Source of the DNA: Pelagimonas varians
GTDB taxonomy: Bacteria; Pseudomonadota; Alphaproteobacteria; Rhodobacterales; Rhodobacteraceae
DNA: 64,000 bases
Assembly: GCF_003208435.1 (NCBI RefSeq)
Contig: NZ_QKMF01000010.1
Location: forward strand, 107,324 to 171,323
Reading direction: 5' to 3'
Part shown: positions 18,163-25,087 of the stretch, one piece after another
Layout of the letters: each line of letters opens with the position of its first letter
Position numbering within the stretch: position 1 is the first letter of the stretch
Program-made: the position numbers and the translations under genes
Notes under the pieces: model-generated
What the model was told of the DNA's origin: nothing
The model's input: only the letters and a program-made list of their open reading frames with translations
Databases searched by the model: none

Positions 18163-18845
18163 ACACCCCTGCCGTTCAGAACGTTCAATTCCACCGTTCG
18201 GTCAAAGTGTTTTTCAAGAGTCGAGTCGTGGCTGACGAACATCAAACTTGCGCCAGAGGCGTCGCATTCTTTCAGCAACAATTCCACAAATGCGTCTTTG
18301 GCGTCTTCATCAAGGGCTGATGTGGGTTCGTCCGCCAAAATGATCTCTGGTGACCCGATCAAAGCCCGCGCCGCAGCAACCCTTTGCTGCTGGCCAATGC
18401 TCAGTGCGCTGGCTGGCCCATTGAGCAATTCGGGGTCCGTCAGCCCCAGTTCACCCAACAATCGCATTGCTGTTTCAAGCGGGTTCGCCCCGACCTTTTC
18501 AAGCCGCCGTTTCGAAAACCGGCAAGGCAGCAAGACGTTGTCGATGGCGCTCATCCAAGGCAACAGATTGAACACTTGGAAAATGAGTCCGAGGTGATCC
18601 ACCCGAAAACGGTCACGATCACTGCCAGGCAAATCTCCGACATCGATGCCCGCAACCAGAACCGATGCTTTGGGAACGTCAATGATCCCCGAAAGTGCCG
18701 CGAGCAATGTCGACTTTCCGCTACCACTCGGCCCGCGCAACATAACTTTTTCGTTTGCCCCCAGATGGAAGCTGTCGATATCAAGTGTCAAATTCGACGC
18801 GTCAGGCCAACGATACTGTAATGATTTTAATATAATAGCTGTCAT
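18159..18845 (-). CDS. LolD/MacB-type ABC transporter ATPase
   Basis: 228 residues, a single ABC domain with Walker A GPSGSGKST (about 38-46), signature ALSIGQQQRVAAARAL and Walker B IILADEPTSALDEDA. It is of the MacB/LolD group that pairs with four-helix FtsX-type permeases. The stop overlaps the permease start (ATGA). It is the first gene of the leftward cluster. No convincing Zur-like palindrome was found in front of it. Confidence 0.9.
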   Translation of the reverse strand: MTAIILKSLQYRWPDASNLTLDIDSFHLGANEKVMLRGPSGSGKSTLLAALSGIIDVPKASVLVAGIDVGDLPGSDRDRFRVDHLGLIFQVFNLLPWMSAIDNVLLPCRFSKRRLEKVGANPLETAMRLLGELGLTDPELLNGPASALSIGQQQRVAAARALIGSPEIILADEPTSALDEDAKDAFVELLLKECDASGASLMFVSHDSTLEKHFDRTVELNVLNGRGV

Positions 18846-18979
18846 ATGAGCACGAAGCTATTGCTGTTTTTTTCAACTGTCGAGTGCCGTGATCGCATAT
18901 GCCACAAATTGTGTTTTATCGCCGCTGTAACTGCCCAAAACTAGGACGCTGTGTTGGCCCTTGATCGCAATACCCTCAT

Positions 18980-19207
18980 ATGCCCCCTGCCCTTCCCGAC
19001 ACGGTGGGTTCACAAAGTATCCATTTTGAACAACTGGCAAGTTACGGAGCCATTGATAGGGATCCGCGCGACCGGGTGATCAGCATCGTCTATCTCGCGC
19101 TTTGCCCGGCACAGAAGCTTGCCGGACGCCCGCTTGCTGACATTCGAGTGGATTGGAGCGGGGAAACCGGCGGATCTGCACAGGCCTGTTCCCATGACAC
19201 TTGTTGA
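18980..19207 (+). pseudogene. Remnant of a Nudix hydrolase gene (middle part only)
   Basis: The frame from 18980 encodes HFEQLASYGAIDRDPRDRVIS, then IVYLAL and VDWSGETGG, which match the segment after the Nudix box in ADP-ribose/NrtR-type Nudix proteins (usual form LEQLxTFGxPxRDPRxRVISVAY). The upstream half with the GX5EX7REUXEEXGU box is missing, an in-frame TGA stands at 18962, and the frame ends at 19207 before the usual C-terminus. This is a decayed fragment, not a working enzyme. Confidence 0.6.
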
Positions 19208-19505
19208 ATCCGGACGCGGTTTGTCATTCTGGTTCGACCCCACCGACGCATCCTTGAGTGAACCGCCAATGGATGACCGCGAATTGGTCTTTTTGATCAA
19301 GGGCCAGACTAAATCTTGCTTGAACCGCTTGGTTCGCGAATTCGCCAACGCCTATCAGAAAGACCAAGGTGTTCACGACCTGTTGGGATCAGGATTGTCA
19401 CCTGTACAATCGGCCATTTCCGCAGGTTTTAGCCGCGATCCAACTTTGGATGCTTGGCGCTGGTCGTCTAATCCATCTGCGCCAAGATTTCCGCTTTGGC
19501 CGTAA
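19119..19505 (+). CDS. Uncharacterised open frame downstream of the Nudix remnant
   Basis: 128 codons from an ATG at 19119; the part after about 19190 (MTLVESGRGLSFWF onward) looks protein-like, with a helical stretch LNRLVREFANAYQKDQG. Its first 75 bases overlap the Nudix remnant in another frame, so the true start is probably the ATG at 19194 or the frame is itself part of a broken gene. No family was recognised. Confidence 0.3.
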   Translation: MPDARLLTFEWIGAGKPADLHRPVPMTLVESGRGLSFWFDPTDASLSEPPMDDRELVFLIKGQTKSCLNRLVREFANAYQKDQGVHDLLGSGLSPVQSAISAGFSRDPTLDAWRWSSNPSAPRFPLWP

Positions 19506-19578
19506 GGGCGCGCTTGCGGTTTCGACCGTGGAGTGCGACCGTAGCGTATAGACCCCCTCGGACCATTAGTGAGCCCCA

Positions 19579-19857
19579 ATGACCAGACCCATCGTTCTTT
19601 TATCCGTCCCATTGTTCCTTATGGGCCTTGCCGCCTGTGAACCGGTGCCTGCCACAGGCGTGCCTGCACCAATCGGGATTAACACCCTGCCAGAGTCGGT
19701 GTCCTCAATCGCGGCCACACATCAAGACCTGACCACAGCGCGGGTCCGGTCTCAGGACGGGTGCTATTGGTACACCCATCGCGGGCCGGTTGAAACAACC
19801 GAGCTGCCCCTGCGTACCGCAGAAGGCAACCCGATCTGTACCAGACCCGCAAGCTAA
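19579..19857 (+). CDS. Small lipoprotein of unknown function
   Basis: 92 residues with a lipoprotein signal peptide: MTRPIVLLSV then a hydrophobic stretch ending in the lipobox GLAAC (Cys20). The mature part holds two further cysteines (DGCYWY and PICTRPAS) that could form a disulfide. Similar short lipoproteins with a CYWY core occur in Roseobacter genomes as unassigned genes. It converges on the L,D-transpeptidase gene, the stops being about 12 bases apart. Confidence 0.65.
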   Translation: MTRPIVLLSVPLFLMGLAACEPVPATGVPAPIGINTLPESVSSIAATHQDLTTARVRSQDGCYWYTHRGPVETTELPLRTAEGNPICTRPAS

Positions 19858-19868
19858 GGCTTGGCGGA

Positions 19869-20513
19869 TTACAGGCTACTGCCGTCAGTTGGATACAGAT
19901 AGGCAGTCACGCCTGTACTCACTTGATCATATAGTGAGTTGATGTGCGGCATCACCATACGCACACACCCAGAACTCGCCCGCGTTCCGATGGAGCGCGG
20001 CGCAGGCGTACCATGGATGCGCAAATAGGTGTCCCGGTTGCCAACATAAAGATACAGCGCACGAGACCCGAGTGCGTTGGCCGGACCAGGATCCATGCCC
20101 TCTGCCCAACCAGCGTATTTCTCGGGTTCACGCGCGATCATCGTGCTTGTGGGGGTCCAACGTGGCCATTTCGATTTGCGCTTGATCGTGTAGACACCCG
20201 GTTCATACAGCCCGTCACGCCCGATGGCCGCCCCATAGCGCATGGCCGATCCGTCGCTCTGGATATGGTAGAGGTAGCGCGCCACCGCATCCACATGAAT
20301 ATCGCCCGGAGTAAGCCCCGGATTGGCAGTCACCCGCACGGGCAAAAATCGCGGGTGTAGTCCCCATGGGTTGCTCGTCTTCAGATCAAACCCTTCTGGT
20401 GTGACCTGCCGGTCCCATGCATCCCATTCACTGGGAGCGGCAAAAGCAGGCCGGACAATTCCGGGCGTTGCTAGAGCAGCAAGAGATGCAATCATGTGAC
20501 GTCTGGTGAACAT
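19869..20513 (-). CDS. L,D-transpeptidase (YkuD family)
   Basis: 214 residues from the ATG at 20513 (MFTRRHMIASLAAL), which gives a signal peptide with an Arg pair; a longer frame exists upstream but is less likely. The YkuD catalytic motif is present: YLRIHGTPAPRSIG then SSGCVRM with nucleophile Cys183. These enzymes make 3-3 peptidoglycan cross-links or attach lipoproteins to the wall in the periplasm. It stands alone between the lipoprotein and the replication module. Confidence 0.9.
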   Translation of the reverse strand: MFTRRHMIASLAALATPGIVRPAFAAPSEWDAWDRQVTPEGFDLKTSNPWGLHPRFLPVRVTANPGLTPGDIHVDAVARYLYHIQSDGSAMRYGAAIGRDGLYEPGVYTIKRKSKWPRWTPTSTMIAREPEKYAGWAEGMDPGPANALGSRALYLYVGNRDTYLRIHGTPAPRSIGTRASSGCVRMVMPHINSLYDQVSTGVTAYLYPTDGSSL

Positions 20514-20841
20514 GTGAAACCTTTCAAACGAGTCGGACTGTTGCGGACGATGAAATCGCCAAACCGGAGGTGGCTGCAACCGCAATCTGGGCTGTCCCGG
20601 TTATTATTTGGTGAGATAACGCTTGGAACCTGATTTTGCTACCGGTTGTTGTTTAGGGTGTGAATGGGTCGCTTCCAAGTTTTGACCTTGATTTGCCGAT
20701 CACCTTTTCGTTCCTCGCCGCGCCCTTCCGTCTTAATTACCACCCTGCCCGCTTATAGCGAAACCATGGCGTCCTTTGCACAGCTGGCCGGTGGTGGTTC
20801 TTTTTGAAATGTCGCGCGTTGCCTGACAATGTCCGAAATTG
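20514..20841. other. Intergenic region between the L,D-transpeptidase and repC
   Basis: About 330 bases with no convincing gene. The right end carries CTGACAAT (20823-20830), an extra half-site of the repC-overlapping palindrome at 20836-20855. The rest must hold the promoter of the transpeptidase gene, but no clear -35/-10 pair stands out. Confidence 0.5.
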
Positions 20842-20855
20842 TCAGCTGACAATTT
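20836..20855. promoter_or_regulatory. Perfect 20-bp palindrome across the repC stop: candidate parS site
   Basis: The sequence centred on CAGCTG (AATTGTCAG/CTGACAATT plus one more matching base on each side) is a perfect 20-bp palindrome, and its left arm also pairs with CTGACAAT at 20823-20830. The repC stop (20842-20844) lies inside it. In repABC replicons RepB binds a perfect palindrome placed beside or within the operon, so this is the best centromere candidate here. Binding is inferred. Confidence 0.65.
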
Positions 20856-21909
20856 GAACGCTCGGTCGATATCGCAGTGCACGCACCATAGGCATAATGT
20901 TGAACCGACCCAGAAGATTTTGCTGACCCAAATGGCGCAGATAGCCCCCCGGATTTCGGATTGCCCCCATCTTTTCATGAATGCAAAACACAGCAATCGC
21001 AGCTTGTAACGGTCCCAAGCGATCCATCGTTTGAACCCAGACGGGCTGGTCGATACCAAGCATTGGCACCAACCGTCTGGCGACAGACAATACATCAGGC
21101 CATGATTTCAACTGGTCCGGAAAGAGCGCGTTCGTTTCTTTGCAATGCGCAACGAGATCGTGAAACGAAAGGTCGCTGGTTCCGCGCTCTTCAGAGTCTA
21201 AATTAGATTTATTTGAATCTTGTATATGCCGCTCATTTTGACTGTCAGGGGCGCTCATTTCAGCTGGAGCAGGCACCGCGATTGCTGTGTTTTGCACAGG
21301 TTCGATTAAGGGTTCCAGCCGCTGGATGATTTCTAGCAAGTTACTTTCCGATAGTTTGCGCCGCAAAATTTTGGTCAGATCTGCAATTGGTTCCTCAAGC
21401 GCTTGGTCCTGAAGGTGGTGCCGCATGACCAAGATCCGGTCGCGAAGCACGGCGCACCGTTCACGGGTTTCGTTCGTACGCAGTGCGGTGGTTTCAATTG
21501 CTCCGGCTTGCGCAGCAAGAGGGGCCAGATCAAAACCGAAAGCAATCTCATTATTGCCGCCAACTTTTCGGGCGTAACGCTTGCGATTGGGGCTGTCTGA
21601 CCGGCTGACAACACCGGCGCGAACCAGCTGGGCCAAGTGACGCCGCAGCGTGCTTTCCGGCATCCCGCTGAGCCGGTGGGACAAGGTCCGGTTAGAGGGG
21701 TAAACAATCGCCGCCCCAGGTTGCAAGGGCAGGGTCCGCTGCGGTAAAAAAGTCATCAATGCCTTCAGGACACCAAGGCTTCGATTGTTCAAGCCGTAGG
21801 TTTCGGCGCAGTCGCTCAGCGCCTGAAGCACAGCCCATTTGTCTGGGCCTGCTTGCATTTGAACGCAGTTATCCGAGCGCCCAAAATCAGATTGGGACGT
21901 CATTTTCAT
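20842..21909 (-). CDS. repC: RepC, replication initiator of a repABC replicon
   Basis: 355 residues. The N-terminal domain has the RepC winged-helix region (FLPQRTLPLQPGAAIVYPSN and LSGMPESTLRRHLAQL, about 54-95), and the C-terminal domain ends with the usual IRNPGGYLRHL segment (about 322-332). RepC starts replication from an origin inside its own gene. It is the last gene of the repABC operon, 172 bases after repB; that gap normally holds the antisense RNA that limits RepC synthesis. Confidence 0.93.
   Translation of the reverse strand: MKMTSQSDFGRSDNCVQMQAGPDKWAVLQALSDCAETYGLNNRSLGVLKALMTFLPQRTLPLQPGAAIVYPSNRTLSHRLSGMPESTLRRHLAQLVRAGVVSRSDSPNRKRYARKVGGNNEIAFGFDLAPLAAQAGAIETTALRTNETRERCAVLRDRILVMRHHLQDQALEEPIADLTKILRRKLSESNLLEIIQRLEPLIEPVQNTAIAVPAPAEMSAPDSQNERHIQDSNKSNLDSEERGTSDLSFHDLVAHCKETNALFPDQLKSWPDVLSVARRLVPMLGIDQPVWVQTMDRLGPLQAAIAVFCIHEKMGAIRNPGGYLRHLGQQNLLGRFNIMPMVRALRYRPSVQIVS
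21194..21235. other. AT-rich stretch inside repC: candidate oriV
   Basis: A run rich in A and T (around AAATTAGATTTATTTGAATC) interrupts the otherwise GC-rich repC gene and encodes the low-complexity linker between the two RepC domains. In studied repABC plasmids the origin is an AT-rich segment in the middle of repC. The assignment rests on position and composition. Confidence 0.45.
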
Positions 21910-21960
21910 GTAAAATTCACGATAGACAAAGAAATACCGCCCCTGCGCGACCGCGCAGAG

Positions 21961-21989
21961 TTGACAGGACTGGATTTTCGCGGCTATCT
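21961..21989 (+). promoter_or_regulatory. Candidate promoter for the antisense (ctRNA) in the repB-repC gap
   Basis: TTGACA (21961-21966), a 17-base spacer and CTATCT (21984-21989) face opposite to the operon within the 172-base repB-repC gap, exactly where repABC plasmids encode the small counter-transcribed RNA that sets copy number and incompatibility. A transcript would start near 21996. I could not define a clean terminator stem, though a T-rich stretch follows at about 22040. Confidence 0.45.
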
Positions 21990-22081
21990 CAAAAGTGCAA
22001 AGATCGAGAAGGGCCTTCCGGAATGTTTTCTGGGGGGCTTTTCTTTTGCCTTACTGCTCGTGCCTCCTTTTTGGTTTCGGT

Positions 22082-23026
22082 TCAATCTTCACGCTGGTCT
22101 TGTTGCCAGCGGTCGTGAAGGTCTGCGATCAAAGCGTCGGCATGTTGCTCAACCCAGTGATCAAATCCATCTGCGCCCTGCGCAGCAAAGGTCAAGGACA
22201 GACCTTTGCCGGTACGCTTCATCTCTGCCAGATCCGTGCCATCGCGTGCCTGCAAGGATCGCGGGGCAGGGGGCTTTGGCTTGGTCGTTTTGCCCTGCGC
22301 CTGCGCAAAGACCGCATCAAATCTCTGGTCCGAGTTCAGCGCGGAAAAGTCTGGTCTGGTGACAGCCTCCAACGCCCGCGATTTTGCTATGTCATCTTCG
22401 AACAGTTTCGCCAGCGCCAACCAACGTTCGCGGCCAATACCCGGTGCCGATCCAATTTCACGCAAAAAGGACAACCCAAACGCCGTCCCCGCCTTGAGCA
22501 TTCGGCTGACCATTGGCAGATCTATCGACAAAGCTGCGGCAATTGTCTGCCGGTCATACTCGGCCTCTTGAAGCTGTGCCGCAAAACTGGCTTTTTCGAT
22601 AAAGGACAGGTCTTGGCGCGCCGTGTTTTCTTGTCCTTGCGCCATAACCAAAGCGTGGTCGTCCAGTTGCCGTACCATGGCCTTAACCGGCATGCCCAAG
22701 TCGCGCAGGGCCATCAGCCGCCGCCGTCCGTAGACAATCTCATAACGTCCCGCTTGGGTGCTATGAGGGCGCAGCAAGACCGGAACCTGCTGCCCGTAGA
22801 TTTTGAGGCTTTCTTTCAACTGGTTTTGAGCGGTTGAATCAATCCCGAGCCGATCTTCAAGACCGGCATCATCCACCATGTTCGGATCAATATCCTGAAC
22901 GGCATTTTCTTGCAGTTTCGAAAGCGAGCTTTGCAACGCCCCAACCGCCCCGCGCGGCATCAGATGTGCCTTGGGTCTGTCTGGTTTGGTGCCAAGACCG
23001 GATGTCAGAATTCCTTTGCGTGCCAT
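22082..23026 (-). CDS. repB: RepB, ParB-like partition protein
   Basis: 314 residues from the ATG at 23026, which shares its A with the repA stop (TGATG). It has the ParB/Srx-like domain (YEIVYGRRRLMALRDLG, about 118-134), the RepB-specific motif ENTARQDLSFIEKASFA and a central helix-turn-helix. It binds parS palindromes and, with RepA, separates plasmid copies at division. It lies between repA and repC in the normal order. Confidence 0.95.
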   Translation of the reverse strand: MARKGILTSGLGTKPDRPKAHLMPRGAVGALQSSLSKLQENAVQDIDPNMVDDAGLEDRLGIDSTAQNQLKESLKIYGQQVPVLLRPHSTQAGRYEIVYGRRRLMALRDLGMPVKAMVRQLDDHALVMAQGQENTARQDLSFIEKASFAAQLQEAEYDRQTIAAALSIDLPMVSRMLKAGTAFGLSFLREIGSAPGIGRERWLALAKLFEDDIAKSRALEAVTRPDFSALNSDQRFDAVFAQAQGKTTKPKPPAPRSLQARDGTDLAEMKRTGKGLSLTFAAQGADGFDHWVEQHADALIADLHDRWQQDQRED

Positions 23027-24201
23027 CAGCGTCCCCAAGCCTTCTGAACCAGTTGGTCTAGTTCTTCGTTCACATGATTCAGTGAATCCACCGCCCGATC
23101 ATAGGTGTTGCGGTTGAATTGACTGCGCTCGACTTCGTAGAGGGTTTGATGCGTCAGGCCAGCATCTGAAATCGCGGTGGATTTGAGAACCGGGGCCACC
23201 ATGACTTCGGTTTCGAACATTTGCCGCAAGAAGGCGACGACCTGCTGTTGCGGCCCGTCATTTGGCTCATACCGGTTGATCAAAAACCGTAGAAAGTCGA
23301 ATTCCATCCGCGCACCGGCCTTGGAAACCACGTCCAGCAGGTCCGCACTCATCAAAAGGAACTGCGACATCGAAGCAATGTCGAGCATGTTTGGCACAAC
23401 GGTGATCACGATCCCGGTCGACGCACAGAGCGCCGACATGGTCAGATAGCCCAGTTGTGGCGGGCAGTCGAAAATGATGATGTCGTATTGATCTTCGACC
23501 TCTTGCAACACGGCGGCCATCCGCGCAAAAAACGCCGGTTGCACGTTGTGCATCAGCGCCTGCGGGGTCTCGTGTTCGAACTCTTGCAGCATCAACCCGC
23601 CCGGAGCCAAATCGATTCCCGTAAAGAACGTCTTTTGAATGACAGAGGACAAGGGCAGGGGGTCTTCGTAGCGGATGGCATCGTAAATGGTGCCTGATTG
23701 CAAGAAATCATACTCGGGCCGGTAACCAAACAGTGTGGTCAGCGAAGCTTGTGGGTCAATATCAACGCATAAAACGCGATACCCTTTCAGGGCGAAACGC
23801 TGCGCATTGTGGATCGACGACGTGGTCTTGCCGGATCCGCCTTTAAAATTCAAAAAGGACAGCACTTGCACTTTGTCGCCTGGACGCCGGCCTTTTTGAT
23901 AGGCCCCTTTGGTCTTGGCTGTGCCTTCAAGAACTTCGCGGATGATCAACAGTTCAGCGGCGGAGTAATGTCTGCGACCGCCGGGTGTCATGTGGACATC
24001 CGCGATCTTGCCGTCAAAGTGCAATTTACGCAGAAAACTGGTGGAAATCCCCAAAAGCTCGGCGGCTTCCCCGGCGGAAAACAGGCGCAATTCTTTGCGT
24101 GCATCCGGTGCAAAGACCGTTAACATATGGTCTTCTAAGGCTGCACTCAGATTCTCCGCATTCTCGCGAATGCGGGTGTTGATATGGATTAAGTCCGCCA
24201 T
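23026..24201 (-). CDS. repA: RepA, ParA-like partition ATPase
   Basis: 391 residues from the ATG at 24201, which has GAGG upstream; an ATG four codons earlier (24213) is possible. An N-terminal helix-turn-helix (FSAGEAAELLGISTSFLRKL, about 42-61) precedes the ATPase with the deviant Walker A NFKGGSGKTT (about 124-133) and Walker B IIIFDCPPQLG. It positions plasmid copies and represses its own operon. An imperfect inverted repeat at 24339-24366 upstream may be its operator. Confidence 0.95.
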   Translation of the reverse strand: MADLIHINTRIRENAENLSAALEDHMLTVFAPDARKELRLFSAGEAAELLGISTSFLRKLHFDGKIADVHMTPGGRRHYSAAELLIIREVLEGTAKTKGAYQKGRRPGDKVQVLSFLNFKGGSGKTTSSIHNAQRFALKGYRVLCVDIDPQASLTTLFGYRPEYDFLQSGTIYDAIRYEDPLPLSSVIQKTFFTGIDLAPGGLMLQEFEHETPQALMHNVQPAFFARMAAVLQEVEDQYDIIIFDCPPQLGYLTMSALCASTGIVITVVPNMLDIASMSQFLLMSADLLDVVSKAGARMEFDFLRFLINRYEPNDGPQQQVVAFLRQMFETEVMVAPVLKSTAISDAGLTHQTLYEVERSQFNRNTYDRAVDSLNHVNEELDQLVQKAWGR

Positions 24202-24338
24202 GCTCGGCCTCATGCTTGCCCAATGTGGGTAACGCTGTTTTCCGTCAGCGCTCTATTTATCGTTTCTTTAAGCAAGCGGAGCGGCATTTTGCAACTGTTT
24301 CTTGTGGCGTCATCAGGCAGCGAATAATCCGATTCCTC

Positions 24339-24366
24339 GGTTATCGCGCAAGAATTCGCAATAACC
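24339..24366. promoter_or_regulatory. Inverted repeat upstream of repA, possible RepA operator
   Basis: GGTTATCGCG (24339-24348) and CGCAATAACC (24357-24366) match as reverse complements at nine of ten bases around an 8-base spacer. It lies about 140 bases upstream of repA; RepA/RepB autoregulation acts at such a place in related replicons. Function is inferred. Confidence 0.4.
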
Positions 24367-24535
24367 CACTGAAAACAAATATTTTTTTACGCCTCTTCGA
24401 GGGCGTGTGGTTTTACCCACAGTCATCGCTTTTTGGAGCGGAGAAAGGCGGCAGTCAGGAAAGTCAAACCCAAGGACGAATCGTGTCTGCCTGATCTGGT
24501 GGGCAGTTTTCATGCGTTTTTTTTCATCAGGAGAC

Positions 24536-24549
24536 TTGACCTTAATCAA
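24536..24549 (+). promoter_or_regulatory. FNR/NnrR-type box for the nos operon
   Basis: TTGACCTTAATCAA is an exact match to the TTGA-N6-TCAA consensus bound by Crp/Fnr regulators of denitrification (FNR/FnrL, NnrR/Nnr). Its centre is about 65 bases upstream of the nosC start, so a class II promoter starting near 24584 fits. It predicts induction by low oxygen and/or nitric oxide. Confidence 0.75.
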
Positions 24550-24607
24550 ATATTTGTCCGAGAGCACCTGTTAGCGGTGAAGCCTAGATGAATTTTTAGG
24601 CAAAGTG

Positions 24608-25087
24608 ATGACCGCCCTTAGCTTCGATTCCATGTACTGTGTGACACGCCGTTTGGCGTGGTATGCTGGGGCGCGCCGGTTGTTCGCCCTGTTGGGAATC
24701 GCCGCGCTGTGTCTTCAAGCCTTTGCACCCGATATGGCCAAAGCGGCCACGATGGACTGGATCGAGATCTGTTCAGACGCCGGAATAAAAACCATTCAGG
24801 TTGATCTTTCTGACGGCTCGTCTGCGCCAGACCAGCCCTGCCCGAAATGCGACAGTTGCACATTTTGCGCAATTTCGCTGGCTGGTTTGACGTCAAACCA
24901 GCCGGATTTGGCTGCCCAATTCTCATCTGCACTGCCTGCTGACGTGTCTCAAAACCAAACGGTTTTGCGTGAACGCCGGTATTTTTGGCCCAGCACGCGT
25001 GGCCCCCCGCGCAGGCGCAATGAAAACAAGGACCGCGTATTCCGCGCGTTCCCGGTGTCGTACTCTTACAAGGGAGAGGCGCTGTGA
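24608..25087 (+). CDS. nosC: NosC, small protein of the nos operon with a CxxCxxCxxC motif
   Basis: 159 residues from ATG 24608 (a GTG sits just before). A membrane or signal segment (LFALLGIAALCLQAFAPDMA, about 24-43) is followed by CPKCDSCTFC (about 78-87), a four-cysteine motif that may bind a metal or act in redox. In Paracoccus denitrificans a gene called nosC, encoding a Cys-motif protein, stands at this place in nosCRZDFYLX. Its job in nitrous oxide reduction is unknown. The stop overlaps the nosR GTG start (GTGA). Confidence 0.7.
   Translation: MTALSFDSMYCVTRRLAWYAGARRLFALLGIAALCLQAFAPDMAKAATMDWIEICSDAGIKTIQVDLSDGSSAPDQPCPKCDSCTFCAISLAGLTSNQPDLAAQFSSALPADVSQNQTVLRERRYFWPSTRGPPRRRNENKDRVFRAFPVSYSYKGEAL

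Larger units (their letters stand above)
24202..24607. other. Divergent promoter region between repABC and the nos cluster
   Basis: About 400 bases without a gene, richer in A and T than its surroundings. It holds the repA promoter side with an imperfect inverted repeat (24339-24366), an AT-run near 24376-24390 and, on the other side, an FNR/NnrR-type box (24536-24549) for nosC. Short open frames in it do not look like proteins. Confidence 0.7.

Noticed and set aside
18846..18979. Search for a Zur-type palindrome before the ABC ATPase gene
   Set aside because: Only AT-rich sequence within the first codons was seen; no ATAACAT-type dyad present.
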